Source: Brumimicrobium sp051745635
Lineage (GTDB): Bacteria > Bacteroidota > Bacteroidia > Flavobacteriales_D > Crocinitomicaceae
Direction of reading: 5' to 3'
NCBI GenBank assembly: GCA_051745635.1
Contig: JBNJEH010000067.1
Coordinates: 1-16,080 of the forward strand
DNA: 16,080 nt
The position numbers were made by a program, and so were the translations under genes. The notes beneath the pieces were generated by a model. It saw only the letters and a program-made list of their open reading frames with translations. It had not been told where the DNA came from and did no database searches. This document shows, in pieces, positions 6,613 through 14,045 of the stretch. The stretch's first letter is position 1, and every line of letters starts with the position of its first letter.

Positions 6613-9283
6613 AATATACCCCCCATTAAAACTATCAGGTTTAGAACCTTTAATCGTCACGCCAGAATCCAACTTTATCAATGTCGGTGAGCGCACTAAC
6701 GTCACAGGCTCCAAAAAGTTCTTGCGACTGATCAAAGAAGACAATTACGAAGAGGCACTGGAAGTTGCCCTGGATCAGGTACAAGGCGGAGCACAAATCA
6801 TTGACGTCAACATGGATGAAGGAATGATCGATGGCGAAGAAGCCATGGTCAAGTTTTTGAACCTTATCGCTTCGGAGCCAGACATTGCGCGCGTACCCGT
6901 CATGGTCGACTCTTCAAAATGGGAAATTATTGAGGCTGGACTGAAATGCGTTCAGGGTAAAGGCGTCGTAAACTCTATTTCTCTCAAAGAAGGAGAAGCG
7001 CAGTTTATAGAACACGCGAAAAAAGTAAAACGATACGGCGCTGCGGTCATTGTCATGGCTTTTGACGAAGACGGTCAGGCCGACAGCTATGAGCGCCGCA
7101 TTGAAATTTGTAAGCGCTCCTACGACATTCTGGTGGATCAGGTAAAGTTTCCACCACAAGACATCATTTTTGACCCGAATATTTTTCCGGTAGGAACGGG
7201 AATGGAAGAGCACAGAAACAACGCTGTCGATTTTTTCCGGGCGACGAAATGGATTCGGGAAAACTTGCCTGGAGCACATGTTTCCGGAGGTGTATCCAAC
7301 GTCTCTTTCTCTTTTCGCGGGAATAATGCCGTGCGCGAGGCCATGCACTCGTCTTTTTTGTATCACGCCATACAACAAGGCATGGACATGGGCATCGTCA
7401 ATCCGACAATGCTCGAAGTGTACGATGACATCGACAAAGAATTATTGACTTACGTCGAAGATGTTTTGCTCAATCGCAGGGAAGATGCCACGGAACGACT
7501 GCTGGAGTTCGCCGAAAACTTCAAGGGCGAAGGTAAAAAACGCGAAGTCGACCTGTCGTGGCGCGAATCAAATGTCAATGAGCGATTGTCTCATGCGCTG
7601 GTGAAAGGAATTGTTGAATACATTGAAGAAGATACAGAAGAAGCCCGAAAAAACCACGAACGTCCGATTCAGGTCATTGAAGGACCACTCATGGACGGCA
7701 TGAACGTGGTGGGCGATTTATTCGGAAGTGGTAAAATGTTCTTACCACAGGTCGTAAAATCAGCGAGGGTGATGAAAAAAGCAGTGGCTTATTTATTACC
7801 TTATATCGAGGCGGATAAACGCGAAGATGATAAACCCAACGGCAAAGTGCTCATGGCTACCGTGAAGGGCGATGTCCACGATATTGGGAAAAACATCGTC
7901 AGCGTCGTACTCGGTTGTAACAATTACGAGGTGATTGACCTGGGGGTGATGGTACCTCCGGAAAAAATCATTCAAACGGCTGTAGACAAAGGCGCAGATG
8001 CCATCGGTTTGAGCGGTTTGATTACGCCATCATTAGATGAAATGGTTACGGTGGCTAAAGAAATGCAGCGCGCCGATTTAAAGGTTCCGCTGTTAATCGG
8101 TGGTGCAACGACTTCTCGCGTCCATACGGCAGTAAAAATCGAAGAACACTATAAAAATGACCAAACCGTTCACGTGCTCGACGCTTCCCGTTCCGTAACG
8201 GTAGTTGAAAAACTGCTGGGAAATTACAAGGATGATTTTGTCGATAAGATTAAAGCGGATTATGAAAAACTGCGGGATCACCACGAAAAAAGCAAGGGAA
8301 GAAAAAAACTCTTGCCGTTAAAAGAAGCACAGGCGAATGGCATGCCAATTACCTGGGATGCTTCGGACCTGTACAAGCCGAAAATGATGGGCAAAAAAGA
8401 ATTTATCGATTACGACTTGAGCGAGTTGGTCGACTATATCGATTGGACGCCCTTTTTTCAAACATGGGAGCTCGCGGGTCGCTTTCCGAAAATTTTAGAT
8501 GATGAGGTTGTTGGAGAGGCAGCTACCAAACTTTATGAGGATGCCCAAAAAATGCTCCAGCAAATTCTCGATGAAAAGTGGCTCCAGGCAAAGGCCGTGA
8601 TCGGGTTGTTTCCCGCAAACAGCAATGGGGATGATATCGAGATCTATACGGATGATACGCGGAGTGAAGTGCTGTCGGTGCAACATGCGATGCGACAGCA
8701 GCTCAAAAAGTCGGCGAAAGCGAATAATATTGCACTGTCGGACTTTATAGCACCGAAAACAACGGGTCTCAAAGATTATATCGGTGGTTTTGTGGTAACT
8801 ACGGGTGTTGGAATAGAAGAGCACATTGCTCGCTTTGAAGCAGATCACGACGACTACAATTCGATTATGCTGAAGGCGCTGGCAGATCGATTGGCAGAGG
8901 CTTTTGCTGAACGCATGCACGAGCGCGTGCGCAAAGAGTTCTGGGGCTACGGCGCCGATGAAAATTTTGATAATGATGCCCTGATTAAGGAAAAATACCA
9001 GGGGATTCGCCCGGCGCCGGGCTATCCCGCTTGTCCGGATCACACAGAGAAACCCGACCTTTTCCGCATTCTCGACGCTACTGAAATTACGGGAGTAACC
9101 CTTACAGAAAGCATGGCGATGACGCCCACGGCAAGTGTGAGCGGTTGGTATTTCGCTCATCCCGAATCGAAGTATTTTGGCGTAGGAAAAATTGCCCGCG
9201 ATCAGGTTGAAGACCTCGCAAGACGCAAGAACATGCCGTTTGAGGAAATGGAGAAATGGCTGGGACCGAATTTGGGGTATTGA
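6599..9283 (+). CDS. metH: Methionine synthase part 2: folate, cobalamin and SAM-reactivation domains
   Basis: Starting at ATG 6599 gives 894 residues. Domains in order: a pterin-binding barrel at about residues 18-290 (FINVGERTNVTGS, DVNMDEG, VDSSKWE with Asp104, FDPNIFPVGTGMEEH, HVSGGVSNVSFSFRG); a helical B12 cap at about 310-400; a cobalamin-binding Rossmann domain containing DVHDIG at 425-430, with His427 as the lower cobalt ligand, plus GLSGLITPS and IGGATTS; and a SAM-dependent reactivation domain to the end, with RPAPGYPACPDH starting at 804. It transfers a methyl group from methyltetrahydrofolate through cobalamin to homocysteine bound by part 1. All domains look intact. An upstream TTG at 6593 is a less likely start. 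Homologues usually begin close to the LSGLEPL motif, so the short MTQNKIYPPLK leader overlaps the end of the nuclease gene. No metF follows in the window. Confidence 0.96.
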   Translation: MTQNKIYPPLKLSGLEPLIVTPESNFINVGERTNVTGSKKFLRLIKEDNYEEALEVALDQVQGGAQIIDVNMDEGMIDGEEAMVKFLNLIASEPDIARVPVMVDSSKWEIIEAGLKCVQGKGVVNSISLKEGEAQFIEHAKKVKRYGAAVIVMAFDEDGQADSYERRIEICKRSYDILVDQVKFPPQDIIFDPNIFPVGTGMEEHRNNAVDFFRATKWIRENLPGAHVSGGVSNVSFSFRGNNAVREAMHSSFLYHAIQQGMDMGIVNPTMLEVYDDIDKELLTYVEDVLLNRREDATERLLEFAENFKGEGKKREVDLSWRESNVNERLSHALVKGIVEYIEEDTEEARKNHERPIQVIEGPLMDGMNVVGDLFGSGKMFLPQVVKSARVMKKAVAYLLPYIEADKREDDKPNGKVLMATVKGDVHDIGKNIVSVVLGCNNYEVIDLGVMVPPEKIIQTAVDKGADAIGLSGLITPSLDEMVTVAKEMQRADLKVPLLIGGATTSRVHTAVKIEEHYKNDQTVHVLDASRSVTVVEKLLGNYKDDFVDKIKADYEKLRDHHEKSKGRKKLLPLKEAQANGMPITWDASDLYKPKMMGKKEFIDYDLSELVDYIDWTPFFQTWELAGRFPKILDDEVVGEAATKLYEDAQKMLQQILDEKWLQAKAVIGLFPANSNGDDIEIYTDDTRSEVLSVQHAMRQQLKKSAKANNIALSDFIAPKTTGLKDYIGGFVVTTGVGIEEHIARFEADHDDYNSIMLKALADRLAEAFAERMHERVRKEFWGYGADENFDNDALIKEKYQGIRPAPGYPACPDHTEKPDLFRILDATEITGVTLTESMAMTPTASVSGWYFAHPESKYFGVGKIARDQVEDLARRKNMPFEEMEKWLGPNLGY

Positions 9284-9286
9284 ATT

Positions 9287-9523
9287 CTAGCCCTCCAAAA
9301 CTTCACTCAAATTCCACGCTTGAATATGTTTTATTCCATTATTATTAGGGAGCACAACATCATCCAATGAAACAACTATTTTTTCATAGTGATCGTCAAT
9401 TCCCTCCAGTGAAGCGTATTCTCTTTTGATAGTAGCTTTATCGACCATTTGGTAAGTTGCTTGAATGTAAATTTTTCGACCCGCTTTTTGAGCTAAAAAA
9501 TCAACTTCTTTATTTAACCCGCT
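9287..9523 (-). pseudogene. C-terminal remnant of a DUF4143 ATPase
   Basis: Reading minus-strand from 9523, 78 codons lead to a TAG at 9289-9287: SGLNKEVDFLAQKAGRK, then IYIQATYQM, REYASLEGIDDHYEKIVVS, and GIKHIQAWNLSEVLEG. This matches the end of AAA_14/DUF4143 ATPases, where (K)EVDF starts the PD-(D/E)XK-like C-terminal domain and a LExIxDxYxKxVxS segment follows. An in-frame TAA at 9526-9524 closes the frame upstream, and no Walker motifs remain nearby, so the ATPase portion has been deleted. The stop lies 4 bp from the metH part 2 stop, in convergent orientation. It is a different subfamily from the complete DUF4143 gene at 9983. Confidence 0.85.
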
Positions 9524-9552
9524 TTATTCATGAAAATTTTAAGGAATTGACG

Positions 9553-9610
9553 ATATTAATTTGAAAAACGAGTAGTTTTCAAATTAATATGTCAGGGTTA
9601 ACCCTGACAT
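9553..9610. repeat. Two adjoining perfect inverted repeats
   Basis: ATATTAATTTGAAAA (9553-9567) is exactly complementary to 9576-9590 around an 8-base loop. Immediately adjoining and sharing two bases, positions 9589-9610 form a perfect 22-bp palindrome with half-site ATGTCAGGGTT. They start about 27 bp upstream of the truncated DUF4143 remnant, at or near the deletion breakpoint. They could be a bidirectional terminator, a recombination site or a small mobile repeat; the sequence does not say which. Confidence 0.7.
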
Positions 9611-9640
9611 TTATAAAAACTAACTAACCCAGATTTGAGG

Positions 9641-9904
9641 TTACTCTCTTTTCGAAAAAAAACCACGAAAAGGATTCAAACTATTGTTTATCATGTTTTT
9701 ATAAATCGTCAGCCCTCTGGGCGAAAAATTCATTGAATTTTTCGGGTTAACATTACTCCCACATATACATGATACCCATGTCTTCGAAGTTCCAAATAAG
9801 TCAAATTTTTCTTTCATAGACGAAAAATAATTCATTTGTGTTTGTTTTTTCGTCTGTATACGAAAGTTTTTGGGGTTATATACCTTTTGTTTAAAAACGC
9901 ACAA
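9641..9904 (-). other. Uncertain 87-codon ORF within a palindrome-rich stretch
   Basis: A minus-strand frame of 87 codons begins ATG at 9904 (an internal Met at codon 24 is also possible) and ends before 9641. The protein shows no family I recognise; it is rich in Asn, Lys, Phe and Ser, with one CxC (WVSCICGS). The same DNA contains a 23-bp palindrome at 9722-9744 (half-site CGAAAAATTCA around one T) and a long imperfect hairpin at 9811-9866. The inner arms of the latter are AGACGAAAAA (9818-9827) and TTTTTCGTCT (9846-9855), and the outer arms are CTTTC/GAAAG. Such structure within the frame argues that this is a decayed or structural element rather than a gene. Confidence 0.25.
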
Positions 9905-9948
9905 TAAAAGGTGCAGTTCATTATAAAAAATGCACTTTTAATTGTGCA
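9899..9948 (+). promoter_or_regulatory. Operator-like inverted GTGCA repeats before the DUF4143 ATPase
   Basis: GCACAATAAAAGGTGCA (9899-9915) and TGCACTTTTAATTGTGCA (9931-9948) are near-perfect inverted copies of each other. Each is itself flanked by GCAC/GTGC ends. The pair ends 8 bp before the TATATTTG promoter box of the ATPase gene. This suggests a binding site for a dimeric regulator, possibly the ATPase itself or another host factor. Confidence 0.45.
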
Positions 9949-9955
9949 AAATGTG

Positions 9956-9963
9956 TATATTTG
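9956..9963 (+). promoter_or_regulatory. Bacteroidota -7 promoter box for the DUF4143 ATPase
   Basis: TATATTTG matches the TAnnTTTG consensus exactly and ends 19 bp before the ATG at 9983. No clear -33 TTG is at the usual distance. Transcription would start close to 9970, giving a very short leader. Confidence 0.5.
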
Positions 9964-9982
9964 AAAATAATAGAAATAGTAT

Positions 9983-11152
9983 ATGCAACAATTATATCAA
10001 AGATTTGAAACATTATTAGCGACAACAACACTCGATTTTAAGCGTTATTTACACAATGAAATAGAATGGGACAGTCGCATGGTTGGAATTGTTGGTCCTC
10101 GAGGAGTGGGAAAGACAACATTGATACTTCAATATATCAAGGAAAAATTAACTAAAGAAAAAGCACTATATGTTTCGGCTGACGACCTCTATTTCACAGA
10201 AAACAGATTGTACGATGTGGCAGATAGCTTTTACAAAAATGCAGGGGATTATTTGTTTATTGACGAGATACACAAATATGAGGATTGGTCCCGTGAGTTA
10301 AAAAACATCTACGATTCATTTCCCTCATTAAAAATTGTCTTTACAGGGTCTTCAATATTGGATATTTTAAAAGGTGCTGCAGATTTAAGTAGAAGGGCAA
10401 TAATTTATCAGTTACCAGGATTGTCTTTTCGTGAATATTTAAATTTTTTTCATAAAAAATCCTATGATGCATATACATTAGAGGATATTTTAACAAATAA
10501 GGTTAGACTCGATGGTATAAAACATCCACTACCGTTGTTTAAAGATTACTTGCGAAGTGGTTATTATCCTTTTGGAATGGAAAAGGAACTAAGTTTACGC
10601 TTAAATCAAATTATAGTGCAAACCCTGGAGTCTGACATTCCACAATATGCCAATTTAACGATATCCACGAGCCGTAAACTAAAACGACTACTGACCATCA
10701 TTGCTGAAAGCGTTCCTTTTAAACCCAATTTCTCAAAAATTTCAAAAGTACTTGGCGTAAGTAGGAATTCATTAGAAGATTATTTCTCCTACCTTGAAAA
10801 AGCGGGTCTGATCTGTCAGCTGCGTGATAATACAAAAGGTATTCGAGGTTTGGGCAAGGTGGATAAAGTGTATCTAAACAACACAAACATTGCCCATAAC
10901 CTGATGGGAGATTCAGTTAATATTGGAAATTTACGAGAAACATTTTTCCTGAATCAAATGCGTTTAAAAAACGATGTTATTACAGCGAAAAAAGGCGATT
11001 TCTTCATTGATAAATACACCTTTGAAGTTGGTGGTGCAACTAAAAAACAAACCCAAATAGAAGGCGTCGAGCAATCGTATATCGTTAAAGATGATATCGA
11101 ATACGGTTATCAAAACGTGATTCCTTTATGGGCGTTTGGGATGAATTATTAA
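9983..11152 (+). CDS. AAA_14/DUF4143-family ATPase
   Basis: This is a 389-residue, full-length member of the AAA_14 plus DUF4143 family. Walker A is GPRGVGKT (38-45), Walker B is LFIDEIHK (91-98), and the sensor-like motif TGSSILD is at 121-127. A winged-helix-like segment follows (about 235-280: KISKVLGVSRNSLEDYFSYLEKAGL). The C-terminal DUF4143 domain has VYLNNTNIAHNL, NIGNLRETFFLNQM and a PD-(D/E)XK-like FIDKYTFEVGG. The family is abundant in Bacteroidota and archaea, is usually monocistronic, and has no firmly established role; links to mobile elements and nucleic-acid metabolism are suggested by its fold. It has its own promoter candidate and sits between remnants of other genes in an A+T-rich accessory patch. 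It reads in the same direction as metH but is separated from it by about 700 bp, so it is not part of that operon. Confidence 0.92.
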   Translation: MQQLYQRFETLLATTTLDFKRYLHNEIEWDSRMVGIVGPRGVGKTTLILQYIKEKLTKEKALYVSADDLYFTENRLYDVADSFYKNAGDYLFIDEIHKYEDWSRELKNIYDSFPSLKIVFTGSSILDILKGAADLSRRAIIYQLPGLSFREYLNFFHKKSYDAYTLEDILTNKVRLDGIKHPLPLFKDYLRSGYYPFGMEKELSLRLNQIIVQTLESDIPQYANLTISTSRKLKRLLTIIAESVPFKPNFSKISKVLGVSRNSLEDYFSYLEKAGLICQLRDNTKGIRGLGKVDKVYLNNTNIAHNLMGDSVNIGNLRETFFLNQMRLKNDVITAKKGDFFIDKYTFEVGGATKKQTQIEGVEQSYIVKDDIEYGYQNVIPLWAFGMNY

Positions 11153-11301
11153 CCTGAAAAGGTAATTCTAAAAAACCAGTGTTCATATTTGAACTCAGGT
11201 TTAGACACACCATTGGTTAATGATTTACTCGTATTGTTCCAAAAAGTAAAAAATTCACCAGCTTGCCAAAAGGTAATGTTCTTAAGGTTACGTTGAAATC
11301 T
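11149..11301 (-). pseudogene. 50-codon coding remnant of an unidentified protein
   Basis: On the minus strand, an open frame follows an in-frame TAA (11304-11302) and ends at TAA 11151-11149, overlapping the ATPase stop codon. It reads RFQRNLKNITFWQAGEFF, then TFWNNTSKSLTNGVSK and PEFKYEHWFFRITFSG. The strong alternation of aromatic and polar residues and the ending WFFRITF resemble the C-terminal strands of a beta-rich, perhaps outer-membrane, protein. No start codon or N-terminal part is present. I do not recognise the family; it may be chance, but the composition is protein-like. Confidence 0.4.
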
Positions 11302-11376
11302 TTAATATGCGAAAATCAACCATGTAATTTATAATTGCGACGCCTCATAGTTTGTGTATCAAAGTAACTATTGCAT

Positions 11377-12840
11377 CTAAGATTTTCCGTACAACGAACC
11401 CAGCAGCTCATCTTCAAAGCGAACCCCTCCGTTGATTTTTTTCTTGCTCAGTTTTTTGTGTTCGACCATACCCCATAAAATTAACTCCCTGATTAATGAA
11501 GCGTCTTTGGCGTCGTGATCGGGAATGTATTTTTCTACAATCGTTTGAATGGGTTTAATTTGATCTAACTTTTCGCTGTACGCCTCGTTGTTTAAATCGT
11601 CTTCGAGCGTAAAGTCCGGGTGTTCCATAAACCAGCGAATGACCTCGTCAAATTCTCGCTCTTCATCCTCTTTTTTCAGTTTTTTGAGTTGCTTGAAGGT
11701 TTGGTTGAAGATCGTTTTGATGGCCTCTCCTAATAATTGACGAGCGACGACTTCCGCCCCCAATTGTTCGCCTTCGTAAACGAGCTCTACCTTTCCGGTG
11801 ATCGCGGGCAGTATACCTTCAAAGTCGGACATGCGCACACTTGTTTCCTGCTCTCCGGCGATAATTCTGCGCAAATCAGCCCGACTGATGAGGTTTTCGT
11901 ACATTGTAATTCCCATCCGCGCTGAAACGCCGCTGTTGGCATCCACGTATGGAGATTCGCGCGCTTCAAAACCAATTTGCTCGATGAGTGTCTTTGCGAT
12001 TTCAGGGACGTACACGGTTGATGTTTGCGCCTGATCGCCAATTTCCTGAGCGGTGATTTTTTTAGCCGTAGCGATATCTTTGGGATAGTGCGTCAATATT
12101 TGTGAACCGATTCGGTCTTTTAATGGTGTAACAATGCTGCCGCGATTCGTGTAATCTTCCGGATTGGCAGTAAAGACGAAATTGACATCGAGAGGAAGTC
12201 GAATATTGAACCCTCGAATTTGGACGTCGCCTTCCTGCAAAATATTGAAAAGTGCCACTTGTATGCGCGCTTGCAAATCGGGTAATTCGTTGATCACAAA
12301 AATGCAGCGATTCGCCCGGGGAATCATTCCGTAATGAATCACGCGTTCATCGGCATAGCTGAGTTTTTGGGCAGCCGCCTTAATGGGGTCAATATCGCCA
12401 ATTAGATCAGCGACAGAAACATCGGGCGTGGCCAGTTTCTCATAAAAACGATCGGAGCGATGCAACCATTCGATGGGCATTTCATCACCTTTTTCGGCTT
12501 TGATACGCTTTCCATAACCCGAAATGGGACAAAAGGGATCGTCGTGTACGTCTGAACCCGCAATGTATGGAATATACTCATCCAGCAAATCCACCATTGA
12601 ACGGGCGATTCGCGTTTTTGCCTGACCGCGCAATCCCAATAAATTAATATTGTGCTTCGATAATATTGCGGTCTTCAATTGTGGAATGACGGTATCTTCA
12701 TAACCGATAATCGTTTCAAAAACAGGTTCATTTTGAGCGATCTTGTCCAATAAGTTGCTGCGCAATTCGTCTTTAATGGAGTGGGACTGATACCCTTCTG
12801 ATTCTAACTGTCCAAATGTTTTGATTTTCGTATTATCCAT
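11377..12840 (-). CDS. MoxR/Mg-chelatase-like AAA+ ATPase partner of the VWA protein
   Basis: I place the start at ATG 12840, one base after the TGA of the upstream VWA gene, giving 487 residues. A longer frame from 12882 would overlap that gene by 41 bp and is less likely. Motifs: Walker A GLRGQAKT (69-76), Walker B region RCIFVINELPDL (178-189), sensor 1 FTANPEDYTN (223-232), and a probable arginine finger in LKDRIG (Arg243). The Walker B has Asn184-Glu185 where most AAA+ proteins have Asp-Glu; as I recall, INELPDL is typical in this Mg-chelatase-like group. Together with a MIDAS VWA protein, such ATPases act as metal-insertion or complex-remodelling chaperones; the client here is unknown. 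It is the second gene of a tight two-gene operon. The 224-bp gap downstream to the ATPase gene has no clear terminator. Confidence 0.9.
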   Translation of the reverse strand: MDNTKIKTFGQLESEGYQSHSIKDELRSNLLDKIAQNEPVFETIIGYEDTVIPQLKTAILSKHNINLLGLRGQAKTRIARSMVDLLDEYIPYIAGSDVHDDPFCPISGYGKRIKAEKGDEMPIEWLHRSDRFYEKLATPDVSVADLIGDIDPIKAAAQKLSYADERVIHYGMIPRANRCIFVINELPDLQARIQVALFNILQEGDVQIRGFNIRLPLDVNFVFTANPEDYTNRGSIVTPLKDRIGSQILTHYPKDIATAKKITAQEIGDQAQTSTVYVPEIAKTLIEQIGFEARESPYVDANSGVSARMGITMYENLISRADLRRIIAGEQETSVRMSDFEGILPAITGKVELVYEGEQLGAEVVARQLLGEAIKTIFNQTFKQLKKLKKEDEEREFDEVIRWFMEHPDFTLEDDLNNEAYSEKLDQIKPIQTIVEKYIPDHDAKDASLIRELILWGMVEHKKLSKKKINGGVRFEDELLGSLYGKS

Positions 12841-12841
12841 T

Positions 12842-13978
12842 TCAGCGTATATTTTTCTTTTTATTCTTTTCGTAATCTTCAAATATCATTTCTCCTAATC
12901 CCTTCAATCCTGTGTAAAAAGCTTTGCCCTGATTCGCTGCTGTAAATTCTTCAACAAACTCCTGGAGGTATGGATCTTGTGCAATCATGAATGTGGTAAC
13001 TGGAATACCTAACTTTCGAGCTTCTTTGGCTTTGTCCATGCACTTATTCGTGATGTAAGGGTCTAAACCCATGCTGTTTTTGTAATATTCACCATTTGGT
13101 AAGTGTAAACAACTGGGTTTTCCGTCAGTGATCATAAAAATCTGTCGGTTGGATTGTTTTTTGCGCTTGAGAATACCTAATGCGAGGTTGAGCCCTGCCA
13201 CCGTATTGGTATGATAAGGACCTACTTGTAAATACGGAAGATCTTTAACTTCAATCGGCCATGCATCGTTACCGTAAACAATGATATCAATATGATCTTT
13301 GGGATAGCGCGTTTTAATTAATTCTGTGAGCGCCATTGCCACTTTTTTGGCCGGAGTTATGCGGTCTTCACCATAGAGAATCATGCTGTGACTGATATCG
13401 ATCATGAGGACCGTGCTCATCTGACTGTTGTGATGCGTGTCGTGAACAGTTAAATCCTTTTCTGTCAGTCTGAAATCATCGATACCGTTATTTACATAGG
13501 CATTTTTGATGCTTTCTGTAAGCGCAATTTGATTAATGTCATCACCGTAAGTGTAGTTTTTAAACTCGCCCGTTTTGTCCGTACCCAGCCCGGATTGCTT
13601 CGTTTTGTGATTGCCTTTCCCCGATTTACGGAGTGCTCCAAAAATTTGATCGAGTGATTTCTGTCGAATGGTCTGCTCTGTTTTTGCTGTAATGGCAAAG
13701 CCTTTTTCAGGTGCATCGTCGTCCTTAATAAAGCCGCGTTTTTTCAGGTCTTCAATAAAGTCATCCATGGAATAATCGGCTGTGAAAAGGTGATATTCCT
13801 GATCGAGCTGTTCCATCCAGTTGAGTGTTTCGTCGACATCGCCCGAGGTAAAGACGATGAGTTCCTGGAAAATTTCGAACAGCCGCTCAAATGGAGTCTG
13901 CTCTTCCGCTTCATAAGGAGTAAATTGAAAACCTGATAGGTTCTTCTTTATGTCGTCTGAATTTTTCTTTTTGCTCAT
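12842..13978 (-). CDS. VWA (MIDAS) domain protein
   Basis: This 378-residue protein has a charged N-terminal half (residues 1-185) of unknown fold, followed by a von Willebrand A domain at about 186-365. The metal-ion-dependent adhesion site is complete: DISHS (194-198), Thr258/259 in HTNTVAG, and Asp285 in MITDGKP. There is no signal peptide or membrane segment, so it should act in the cytoplasm. Its stop is separated by one base from the start of the MoxR-like ATPase, a pairing typical of AAA+/VWA two-component chaperones such as BchI/BchD and MoxR/CoxE-type systems. Its promoter must lie in the 67-bp region shared with the divergent oxidoreductase gene. No client enzyme gene is obvious in the window. 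Confidence 0.9.
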   Translation of the reverse strand: MSKKKNSDDIKKNLSGFQFTPYEAEEQTPFERLFEIFQELIVFTSGDVDETLNWMEQLDQEYHLFTADYSMDDFIEDLKKRGFIKDDDAPEKGFAITAKTEQTIRQKSLDQIFGALRKSGKGNHKTKQSGLGTDKTGEFKNYTYGDDINQIALTESIKNAYVNNGIDDFRLTEKDLTVHDTHHNSQMSTVLMIDISHSMILYGEDRITPAKKVAMALTELIKTRYPKDHIDIIVYGNDAWPIEVKDLPYLQVGPYHTNTVAGLNLALGILKRKKQSNRQIFMITDGKPSCLHLPNGEYYKNSMGLDPYITNKCMDKAKEARKLGIPVTTFMIAQDPYLQEFVEEFTAANQGKAFYTGLKGLGEMIFEDYEKNKKKNIR

Positions 13979-14045
13979 AATTTAGAACATCCGCATTGAT
14001 CTGATGTTTTAAAAACACTTCGAATGGAAATTAGTTTGTAAAATC

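Noticed and set aside
6914..7378. 154-codon minus-strand ORF inside metH part 2
   Set aside because: It is a shadow of the pterin-binding domain on the other strand, with no family motif.
8495..9160. 221-codon minus-strand ORF inside metH part 2
   Set aside because: It is antisense to strongly conserved methionine synthase coding sequence and shows no recognisable domain.
4539..9283. metH as a broken or frameshifted gene
   Set aside because: Each part has its own start and stop and ends at a domain boundary, and all zinc, folate, cobalamin and reactivation motifs are intact. A two-protein MetH is, as I recall, normal in this phylum.
12841..12882. Longer N-terminus for the MoxR-like ATPase
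   Set aside because: It would overlap the end of the VWA gene by 41 bp with a Lys/Arg-rich stretch; ATG 12840 sits one base after the VWA stop.
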